From Bacillota bacterium (GTDB taxonomy: Bacteria > Bacillota > Syntrophomonadia > Syntrophomonadales > Syntrophomonadaceae), in the NCBI GenBank assembly GCA_023395515.1, contig JAEWZB010000017.1, forward strand, positions 1 through 8,033: a stretch of DNA of 8,033 nucleotides. Reading direction: 5' to 3'. The position numbers and the translations under genes were made by a program. This document shows, in pieces, positions 1-6,594 of this stretch (positions within the stretch are counted from its first letter, which is position 1; the number at the start of each line of letters is the position of its first letter). The notes under the pieces are model-generated. The model did no database searches, was not told the origin of the DNA, and saw only the letters and a program-made list of their open reading frames with translations.

Positions 1-1815
1 GGAAAAAGCTGAATTAAACGCAATAAATTTTCCGGCTCCCAAATTTACTCCCGACATTTTTATCATGGCAAAAAATATAATTCCGGTAGCAATGATGTTA
101 ACTGTGGAATTAAAAACTGCCATTTTATTGCCTAAATTCTCTTTTCTATAGGTAACATCCCGTACTTGGCTAAAATCACGGGCCCAATTATTAAAAGCCC
201 TTTTCTCCGCTCCCGAGGTTTTTATTTTACTTACCCCGGTCAGTAAACCAAAAACTTTACCGGAAAGGGTATTATTCAAATCAATTAATTGCCGTTCATA
301 TCTGATTTGCAGAAAACCAAATAATAGTGATACGGCCATTACCACTACTACTATCAGGGTAGAAATAAGGGCTAGCTTCCAACTGTAGTAGAACAACAGA
401 ATTAAATAAAATATGGAGAAAATTCCTGAAATCATGGTATTAGCCACTGCCCCGGAGAGGATACTCCTGATTTGGCTAATCCCCATAGCCCGGCCCGACA
501 ATTCGCCGGCCGTATAATCCTTGAAAAAAGGCACCGGCAAACTAAGCAAACGATCCCAAATAGCCGCTTGCAAATCAGCTTCAGTTCTTCCTTCAATTCG
601 GTGCATAGCTAAAGATCTGGTTAAATTAAAGGCAAAGGTAGTAACTGCAATAGCAATTAATAAAAAGCCTATCTGGGTCAACAATAACCTTTCCCCATCA
701 GGAATAACACTGTCAAAAATAATGCCGGTTACAATAGGGGTTAAGGCTCCTAATAAGCCCCCTAAAATACCCATAACTAATACCGTAACTGCATCCAATT
801 TCCAAATTCCATCAGCCAAATACTTTAAGAGATCTTTGTAACCTATTACTTTGGCGGGCAGAGGACGGTAAAAGGTATAGGCTTGCCCTTTAAGGGTTTC
901 CGCTACTTGGTTATCTACTCTAATCCGACTTTCATCATACGGGTCATATAAATCATATTTGGTAGGAGAAACGGGTAATAAGGCCACCGGTTGTCCGTCT
1001 TTTTCCTTATAAGCCAACAAGGCCCCATTATCTTCTTTCCACCAGTTATCCTTTAAAATAATTTGCCTGATTCTGATTTGTGAAGCTTGAGCAATAGCGC
1101 CTAAAAGATCTTTTGATTCCGGATTATTCTTTTTTAAACCATATGATGGCACTATATTAATTTTTTTTGATTGTCCTACCGCTGCACAAGCTTTAAAAAG
1201 TAAGTTGTCTAAAAAATATTCTTCAGTTTCCCGACTATCTTTTTCTTTTAAGTTTAAGGTGTTCATTAATCTCTTTAAACCACTATGCATATGGGAATTA
1301 TCTTGTTCTGCTTTGATTTTATTTCTTAATAATTCATTTCTATTTTCCCCCAGCAGCATTTCCAAAGCCTGCTGGAAAACATCGCGGTTATAATCCGCCA
1401 GTTGTTCAGAACTTAAAATATCCCCATCTATAGTCTTATCTGTTTTAATGCCCCGGTTCTTCCATTTATTAATCCAAATCTTTAATAAATCGTCTATTTC
1501 ACTATCTTTTTCATTGATAAGGCCAGCCATTTGTTCTTTATCAAATTCCAGTAATTCCGTACCGGTATATCCTCCCACTAAGAGGCCAAAATCACCTTCA
1601 TTTACCGTTATAGGGTCGATGCCTAAGATGATATCTCCTTTTTCCATGGAAAACAGGTAATTTCTACTACCAGTTGTATCATTATCAATAATTTTGGTAA
1701 TAAAAATATCCAGCTTGCCTTCTTTTACCAGCCAAGTTTTAGCCTGGGTCAGAAGTAAAGGCTTATTACCTTCGGCTGGTATTAGGGTATATTGCAAACG
1801 GTCAATAAAACTCAA
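1..1815 (-). CDS. NHLP/NHLM-type bacteriocin export ABC transporter, permease/ATPase subunit (ABC2), 3' end cut off by window edge
   Basis: This inner-membrane or cytoplasmic-membrane exporter subunit should pair with the C39-bearing ABC protein encoded just upstream. 605 codons are visible and the frame is open to base 1. Residues 1-100 look like the small cNMP-binding/cupin-like domain typical of this subfamily (GNKPLLL at 17-23, YLFSMEKGD at 53-61). A helical linker follows to about 200. Residues 205-320 resemble a C39-like domain without an evident catalytic triad (RIRQIILKDNWW 248-259, PVALLP 276-281, YRPLP 316-320). The ABC permease begins near 335, with hydrophobic segments at about 342-370, 380-400, 455-475, 480-505 and 570-590, and the coupling-type stretch AGELSGRAMG at 436-445. 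The ATPase domain lies beyond the window. The start is TTG, chosen for GAGAGG eight bases upstream; no in-frame ATG occurs between the preceding gene and this TTG. Family identity is by recall of NHLM ABC2 proteins; the domain names for the N-terminal parts are inference. Confidence 0.92.
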   Translation of the reverse strand, partial: MSFIDRLQYTLIPAEGNKPLLLTQAKTWLVKEGKLDIFITKIIDNDTTGSRNYLFSMEKGDIILGIDPITVNEGDFGLLVGGYTGTELLEFDKEQMAGLINEKDSEIDDLLKIWINKWKNRGIKTDKTIDGDILSSEQLADYNRDVFQQALEMLLGENRNELLRNKIKAEQDNSHMHSGLKRLMNTLNLKEKDSRETEEYFLDNLLFKACAAVGQSKKINIVPSYGLKKNNPESKDLLGAIAQASQIRIRQIILKDNWWKEDNGALLAYKEKDGQPVALLPVSPTKYDLYDPYDESRIRVDNQVAETLKGQAYTFYRPLPAKVIGYKDLLKYLADGIWKLDAVTVLVMGILGGLLGALTPIVTGIIFDSVIPDGERLLLTQIGFLLIAIAVTTFAFNLTRSLAMHRIEGRTEADLQAAIWDRLLSLPVPFFKDYTAGELSGRAMGISQIRSILSGAVANTMISGIFSIFYLILLFYYSWKLALISTLIVVVVMAVSLLFGFLQIRYERQLIDLNNTLSGKVFGLLTGVSKIKTSGAEKRAFNNWARDFSQVRDVTYRKENLGNKMAVFNSTVNIIATGIIFFAMIKMSGVNLGAGKFIAFNSAFS

Positions 1816-1823
1816 AGTAAGAA

Positions 1824-1829
1824 CCTCTC
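1824..1829 (-). promoter_or_regulatory. Ribosome binding site for ABC2, decides a TTG start
   Basis: GAGAGG on the minus strand sits eight bases before a TTG codon (1815-1813) in the 25-base gap after the ABC1 stop. No in-frame ATG or GTG lies between the upstream TAA and this TTG, and the protein aligns with the family from its first residues, so TTG is the probable initiation codon. Confidence 0.75.
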
Positions 1830-1840
1830 TTTCGAGTTTT

Positions 1841-4000
1841 TTAAGCACTAATTAGTTGGGCATAAAGTCCATTAGCATTCTTTAATTCATCATGGGTGCC
1901 ACGTTCCACAATTTTGCCCCGCTCCATAACAATAATTTCATCACAATCTCTAATGGTACTTAAGCGATGGGCCACAATTATGCAAGTACAACCCCGGCGC
2001 CGAATATTTTCATCCACCAGATTTTCAGTATGCACATCTAAAGCACTAGTTGCTTCATCTAAAACGATAATGGATGGATTCCCGGTTAAAGCCCGGGCAA
2101 TTTCCAGTCTTTGGCGCTGACCACCGCTAAAATTAGTCCCGCCTTCGCTTACTTTATGGTCATAACCCTTGTCTCGGATGGTTATATCATTATGAATACA
2201 AGCATCTTTAGCCGCTCTAATCATATTAAATTCAGAAATAGTAGTATCCCACATAGTTAAGTTTTCTTTGATAGTTCCATCAAACATAGTTATATCCTGA
2301 TCGACTACCGCCATAGAATTGGTAATTACGCTCCGGGGCAAATTCTCTCTAGATTTTCCGTCAAATAGTATCTGACCTGACCAGGGTTTATTAATTCCGG
2401 TAATCAAGCGGGCAATAGTACTTTTTCCGCTCCCGGAACCGCCCACCAGGGCCACTCTTGAGCCCGGCTTTAAGCTAAGACTAAAGTTTTCAATCAGGGG
2501 TGGGTCCCAGGGATTATAACCAAACGATAAATCCTTAACTTCTATGTAGCCTTCCAGCTTTTGATAAGCTTCTTCTTCATTTGCTACTTCTACTATGCGG
2601 CCGACATTTTCATCAATATTATATTTAAAAACATCTTCCAGACGGTTAATATCACCTTGCACCTGTTTCATCTTCATACCCATTTGGGTAAGCCCGTTAA
2701 CCGGATTCATAAAACTGCCTAAAAGTCCCTGAAAAGCAATTAAGGAACCAATAGTTAAGTTACCGCTAATGATAATAAGTCCTCCTACGAATAAGACAAT
2801 TACATTAGCAAACTCACTTAAAAACTCCGGCAATTGTAATAATACTTGCGCGGTTTTACCCAGACTTTGTTGAGAGTTGATTTCTTTAGCATGATAGCCT
2901 GACCACTTGGCAAAAAAATCTGACTCTGATGCCGAAGCTTTCAAAGTTTCTATAATATATAAGCCCGAAACTGAAAACCCCATTACCTTGCCTTGATCTT
3001 GCAACAGCTTTTTATTTAAAGTTTCAATTTTATTCGATGAATAAAACAAATAAGCAATACTTAAGCCGGCCACCAATAATGATATTAAAGTCAGGACTAC
3101 ACTATATTGCAGCATAACCACAAAATAGAATATTATGGTTAAAAGACCAATAGCCGTTTCGGCCAGTTCCCGGGATAAAAAGGCGGCTACCTGATCATTG
3201 CTTTGCATGCGGTTGGCAATATCTCCGGCCGAACGTTGCTGGAAAAATTCTACCGGCAACCTGAAAATATGCCAGAAAAACTTACCCGCATTACTGACCG
3301 CAGTTTTAGTTTCCATTTTCAACAGATAATGCTGCTGCAGCCCGGTCAATATGGCCTGCAATATGACTACGGTTCCCATTCCCCAAAGCAAAGGCTTTAG
3401 CCAATCAACTTTGCCTCCCAGTAAAATATCATCAATAAATATTTTGCTGAAGGCCGGAACAATTAAACCAGGTATGACCATAAGCAAGCCAATTATAACT
3501 AAGTAAATGATGACTACTTTAGAACCGGCCAGCCAATCACTTAAAGAGCTGATAAAGTTATTCTTTTTACCACTGGGTTGAAATTCAGGAGTTGGTTCAA
3601 AAGTTAAAACCACCCCGGTAAAAGCTAAGTCGAATTCTTCTTCCGAAACGGTGCGGGGACCACTGCCCGGATCATTAATATATACTTGATCTTTGCCAAA
3701 TCCTTCTAAGACTACAAAGTGATTAAAATTCCAGTGAATAATAGCCGGCAGTATCATGTTTTTCAATTCCGCCGGTTCTTTTCTAAATCCCTTAGCTTGG
3801 AAACCGTGCCGGCGCGCTGCTTTCAAAATATTACTAGCCTTCACCCCGTCCCGGGTAACTCCGCAGTCGACTCTTAACTGCTCTAAGGGCAAATACTTTT
3901 TATAATAAGCAAAAATCATGGCCAGGGATGCGGCACCACATTCCACTGCCTCCATTTGTAATATAGATGGGACTTTTTTTCGTTGCTTTCCAGCCTGCAA
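1841..4000 (-). CDS. NHLP/NHLM-type bacteriocin export ABC transporter, C39 peptidase/permease/ATPase subunit (ABC1)
   Basis: This protein cleaves the leader from a ribosomal peptide and exports the core, using ATP, at the cytoplasmic membrane. Numbered from the TTG start (719 aa): the C39 peptidase spans about 10-135, with catalytic Cys21 in QMEAVECGAAS, His94 in HWNFNHF and Asp110 in NDPGSGPR, so the triad is intact. The permease spans about 160-440. The ATPase spans about 485-715, with Walker A GGSGSGKST (520-528), Q-loop Gln568, signature FSGGQ (624-628), Walker B and catalytic Glu in LDEATS (647-652) and switch His678. All ATPase motifs are present; the signature has Phe in place of the common Leu. 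The length is normal for the family. A GTG at 4009 would add three residues, but it overlaps the Shine-Dalgarno, so I prefer TTG at 4000. The gene lies 26 bases after the HlyD gene and 25 before ABC2. Lactococcin-type exporters share the C39-ABC layout, but the paired ABC2 and HlyD genes favour the NHLM assignment. Confidence 0.95.
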   Translation of the reverse strand: MQAGKQRKKVPSILQMEAVECGAASLAMIFAYYKKYLPLEQLRVDCGVTRDGVKASNILKAARRHGFQAKGFRKEPAELKNMILPAIIHWNFNHFVVLEGFGKDQVYINDPGSGPRTVSEEEFDLAFTGVVLTFEPTPEFQPSGKKNNFISSLSDWLAGSKVVIIYLVIIGLLMVIPGLIVPAFSKIFIDDILLGGKVDWLKPLLWGMGTVVILQAILTGLQQHYLLKMETKTAVSNAGKFFWHIFRLPVEFFQQRSAGDIANRMQSNDQVAAFLSRELAETAIGLLTIIFYFVVMLQYSVVLTLISLLVAGLSIAYLFYSSNKIETLNKKLLQDQGKVMGFSVSGLYIIETLKASASESDFFAKWSGYHAKEINSQQSLGKTAQVLLQLPEFLSEFANVIVLFVGGLIIISGNLTIGSLIAFQGLLGSFMNPVNGLTQMGMKMKQVQGDINRLEDVFKYNIDENVGRIVEVANEEEAYQKLEGYIEVKDLSFGYNPWDPPLIENFSLSLKPGSRVALVGGSGSGKSTIARLITGINKPWSGQILFDGKSRENLPRSVITNSMAVVDQDITMFDGTIKENLTMWDTTISEFNMIRAAKDACIHNDITIRDKGYDHKVSEGGTNFSGGQRQRLEIARALTGNPSIIVLDEATSALDVHTENLVDENIRRRGCTCIIVAHRLSTIRDCDEIIVMERGKIVERGTHDELKNANGLYAQLISA

Positions 4001-4008
4001 AGTTATCA

Positions 4009-4012
4009 CCTC
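4009..4012 (-). promoter_or_regulatory. Ribosome binding site for ABC1, decides a TTG start
   Basis: The minus strand reads AGAGGTGATAACTTTG here. GAGG with its following TGAT matches the anti-Shine-Dalgarno complement, and the TTG at 4000-3998 is eight bases after GAGG. The in-frame GTG at 4009-4007 shares its first base with this site and so is unlikely to be the start. The same GAGG-to-TTG spacing recurs at the next gene. Confidence 0.7.
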
Positions 4013-4026
4013 TAAATCTAGTCATT

Positions 4027-5370
4027 TTAGATGGGCAGAAGCTTTTTAATAAAGGGTATTACCATACTAATAGGCCTTTTTTGCTCAACTTTTACCTCTC
4101 CTATACAAAATGTCCCCCCATCTATGACAATAGGCGGTCCATTAGGAGTAGACCATTTATAACCGCTTACGGTACTATTATCCATAACTAACTCCACTCT
4201 GACCTCCAAAGGCGAACTATCTCCCGATAATTGCTGCACCAATTCACTATTACCTAATGTAAGCATCATGCCTTGGGCACTAGCGGGATATTTGGAAACA
4301 GATACCACATTGCCCAGCATAAAGCCGTTTTCTTCTTTTTTAACTGTACTGGGAGACACATTCACTTCCATACCCGGCATAATTCTTTTCCCTTTTTCTA
4401 CCGGTACATAAACAATTGCTTCCAGTGATTCGGTGTTCCCTTTTTCTTCGGCAATAGTACATACTACACTACCGGCTTGTACGATATCCCCTTTTTTAAC
4501 CCGCAGTTCCAATACCCGGCCTGATACATTAGCTACAATTTCACTATTATTAGCTAAATCCCGCTGCAGTTTGGCAATATTATTTTCTAAATCCAGTATG
4601 GAAACCGTAATAACGTCCTTAAACCACTGTTCTTGCGCGGCGAAATTAGCTTCTACTTCCTGAAGCTGAGATAAAGATAATTCATTTAAATATTGTTTTT
4701 TGTTGTTATAGGCTAATTCATGAACTGTCAATTGCCGCTCCGCATTAGTAAATTCATTTTGGGAAACTGCCCCATTTTCATACAAAACCTTATAATTCGT
4801 AAACTTTTCCCGGCTTTCCTCATATTGAATCCGGGCTGCTTCTAACTCATACTCGGCTTGCGCTTTTTGGTTAGCATAGTAAGTTCTTTGGGTTTCCAAA
4901 TTAGCTTGGGCTTTTTCATAATCCCGATAAATTTCACCAATTTTTCCATATATATTGTAATTTAATTTACTGTTGTTTAACTGAATATCATCTAAATCTA
5001 TAGCCTGAGCCGCAGCCAGGTCTCTTTTAGCTTTATTAATTTCTTCAATAAGTTCAGTTTGTTCTATCCTGGCCAGGACTTCACCTTTTTCAATATAGTC
5101 TCCATCCAGAACACTAACATCAGTAATTTGGCCGTTGGCATGATGAATAACACTGGTAATACCGCCGCTGGATATAATAATTCCCCGGCCTACAGTTTTA
5201 TCGGCTATACTGCCAAAAAATCCCCATAATAACCCGGCCAAAATTAATAAAGCCATAGCCAGCAAAGCTACCCAACCTATAGGTGATACTACTTTTAATC
5301 GCTGATCCAGTTCTTCTGGAGAAGATAAGCGATCTAGAGATATTTTTCTAAAAAGCTTGTTTTCTGACAT
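4027..5370 (-). CDS. NHLP/NHLM-type bacteriocin system secretion protein, HlyD-family membrane fusion protein
   Basis: This is the periplasmic/extracytoplasmic adaptor of the peptide exporter, 447 aa. It has a short cytoplasmic N-terminus, one membrane helix at about 31-53, a first lipoyl-like half at about 66-104 (HHANGQITDVSVLDGDYIEKG), a long coiled-coil hairpin at about 105-275, the second lipoyl half at about 276-306 (SGRVLELRVKKGDIVQAG), and a beta-barrel region to about 430. The hairpin tip is near YENGAVSQNEF (197-207). The C-terminal signature NGPPIVIDGGTFC and closing RPISMVIPFIKK are what I recognise as the NHLM version (TIGR03794-like), not generic HlyD. The ATG start has AAGGAAGG nine bases upstream. 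It lies between the binding-protein gene (30-base gap) and ABC1. Its natural partners are the two ABC subunits downstream; no TolC-type outer-membrane gene is in the window. Confidence 0.94.
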   Translation of the reverse strand: MSENKLFRKISLDRLSSPEELDQRLKVVSPIGWVALLAMALLILAGLLWGFFGSIADKTVGRGIIISSGGITSVIHHANGQITDVSVLDGDYIEKGEVLARIEQTELIEEINKAKRDLAAAQAIDLDDIQLNNSKLNYNIYGKIGEIYRDYEKAQANLETQRTYYANQKAQAEYELEAARIQYEESREKFTNYKVLYENGAVSQNEFTNAERQLTVHELAYNNKKQYLNELSLSQLQEVEANFAAQEQWFKDVITVSILDLENNIAKLQRDLANNSEIVANVSGRVLELRVKKGDIVQAGSVVCTIAEEKGNTESLEAIVYVPVEKGKRIMPGMEVNVSPSTVKKEENGFMLGNVVSVSKYPASAQGMMLTLGNSELVQQLSGDSSPLEVRVELVMDNSTVSGYKWSTPNGPPIVIDGGTFCIGEVKVEQKRPISMVIPFIKKLLPI

Positions 5371-5379
5371 AAACTTATT

Positions 5380-5387
5380 CCTTCCTT
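5380..5387 (-). promoter_or_regulatory. Ribosome binding site for the HlyD-family gene
   Basis: AAGGAAGG on the minus strand ends nine bases before the ATG at 5370. It lies inside the 30-base gap after the binding-protein stop codon and supports this start. Confidence 0.7.
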
Positions 5388-5400
5388 TAAGTAATTAGTT

Positions 5401-6555
5401 TCAATCAATATACTCAAACTGACCATCAGCCACCATTTTTTTGTAAATCCCTCTACCCTCAATTTCTCCGTATTCGTTGAAACCAATTTCTCCAGAAATA
5501 CTTTGCCATGGTTCCATATTACGTAAATAATCGGCTAATACTGCCGGTGAATAACTCTCAGTCTGCCTTATGGCATGGGCAATGACTTGCAGTGATTCAT
5601 AGCCTTGTATGGCCCATACATCTGGCTCTTCATTATATTTTTCCTGATATCTTTTAGTAAATTGTTTTAATTTAGCTTGTTCATTCCAGGGACTATAGGT
5701 AGTAATAATCACAACTCCCTCAGCATCCGGCCCTAAAGCATCAATAAAATTCTCTACATCCAAGCCGTCCGCAGATAATATGGCCGCATCCTTGTTCATA
5801 GCTCTTAAAGCCTTTATGTAATCTCCGCCTTCCGGCATATTAAGAGCTAAAAGCATGGCATCAAATTCTAAAGCTTTCCACTTATCATGGGCTTTTTTAA
5901 ACTGTTCCTCGGTTAGCAAGCCTGAGGTTCGGTCCACAATTTTAATTTTGTTTTCCCGGGCTTCTTTTTCTATGGCATCGGCTAAATTTTTACCGTAAGA
6001 ACTTTCTTCATAACAAATTACAATATTTTTATAACCCTGATCTTTAGCATAGGTGCACATTTCTTTAGCAATTTTTTTATCATTGACAATGCTTTGAAAT
6101 ATATAATTATATCCTTTTTCGGTTAACTCAGGATTGGAAACCGTAGGTACTATTGTCACCATACCTGCTTGCTCATAGATATTTGATATGGGTATACATA
6201 TATCGGAATACCAATGCCCAATTACTGCTATCATGCGGGTATCTTCACTAAATTCTTGAGCAATATCAACGGCAGTTTTAAAAACTCCTTCGTCATCGGC
6301 AATTTTCAGTTCAACTTTTTTACCATTAACCCCTGCAGAATTGATATCCTCCAAAGCCATATCTATTCCTTTTAAGAATTTGGTATTTTCCTGAGCAAAA
6401 CTAAGAGGAACCGGCACTCCAATAATAATGCTATCCTTCTGACCGGCATTTTTTTCCCGTTGCTGAGCTAATACTGCCAAGTCATTACTAGAGCATCCCG
6501 ATAACAGAACTAACGAAACCATAAGTAAAATCGATATCATTAACTTTTGATTCAT
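5401..6555 (-). CDS. ABC-type branched-chain amino-acid-like substrate-binding lipoprotein (type I periplasmic binding fold)
   Basis: This is a secreted, lipid-anchored solute-binding protein of 384 aa. The signal peptide has Lys4, a hydrophobic core at 5-18 and the lipobox LSGC with the lipidated Cys21. A spacer rich in polar residues follows to about 42. The type I fold then starts (IIIGVPVPLS, 43-52), and FLKGIDMALEDINSAGVNGK (60-79) is the usual first helix of the LivK/LivJ (Peripla_BP_6) family. Ligand-loop regions are GHWYSD (113-118), TVSNPELT (138-145), YEESSYGKN (182-190) and VWAIQGYESLQV (313-324). The C-terminal SGEIGFNEYGEIEGRGIY (354-371) is typical. LivK-type proteins usually have a GHxNSG-like loop and an Arg where this protein has Gln154 (YIFQ), so the ligand may not be a simple branched-chain amino acid; that is inference from recalled sequences. 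No permease or ATPase of an amino-acid importer is present. The start ATG has GAAAGG nine bases upstream. It sits 39 bases after the MFS gene and 30 before the HlyD gene. Confidence 0.93.
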   Translation of the reverse strand: MNQKLMISILLMVSLVLLSGCSSNDLAVLAQQREKNAGQKDSIIIGVPVPLSFAQENTKFLKGIDMALEDINSAGVNGKKVELKIADDEGVFKTAVDIAQEFSEDTRMIAVIGHWYSDICIPISNIYEQAGMVTIVPTVSNPELTEKGYNYIFQSIVNDKKIAKEMCTYAKDQGYKNIVICYEESSYGKNLADAIEKEARENKIKIVDRTSGLLTEEQFKKAHDKWKALEFDAMLLALNMPEGGDYIKALRAMNKDAAILSADGLDVENFIDALGPDAEGVVIITTYSPWNEQAKLKQFTKRYQEKYNEEPDVWAIQGYESLQVIAHAIRQTESYSPAVLADYLRNMEPWQSISGEIGFNEYGEIEGRGIYKKMVADGQFEYID

Positions 6556-6564
6556 TTTAAAAGA

Positions 6565-6570
6565 CCTTTC
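6565..6570 (-). promoter_or_regulatory. Ribosome binding site for the substrate-binding lipoprotein gene
   Basis: GAAAGG on the minus strand is nine bases before the ATG at 6555. The signal peptide begins directly at this ATG, which agrees with the start. Confidence 0.65.
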
Positions 6571-6594
6571 TTCAAAAATTTGTTACACAGAACA

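Noticed and set aside
521..841. Plus-strand ORF of 106 codons opposite ABC2
   Set aside because: It lies wholly antisense to a clearly coding frame, its low-complexity Lys/Ile/Ser composition resembles no known domain, and homology supports the minus strand.
1205..1660. Two plus-strand ORFs of 62 and 70 codons
   Set aside because: Both mirror the ABC2 N-terminal coding region and have no recognisable domain.
3967..4191. Plus-strand ORF across the HlyD/ABC1 junction, considered as a small precursor peptide gene
   Set aside because: It is antisense to two well-supported genes over nearly its full length and has no NHLP or Nif11 leader, no Gly-Gly site and no convincing ribosome site.
5401..6555. 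Lipoprotein as part of a standard branched-chain amino-acid importer operon
   Set aside because: No LivH, LivM, LivG or LivF-like genes are beside it; both neighbours belong to other families.
6581..6594. Small inverted repeat TGTT-N6-AACA followed by a T-rich stretch between the MFS and lipoprotein genes, considered as a terminator
   Set aside because: The stem is only four mostly A-T pairs, far too weak for an intrinsic terminator.
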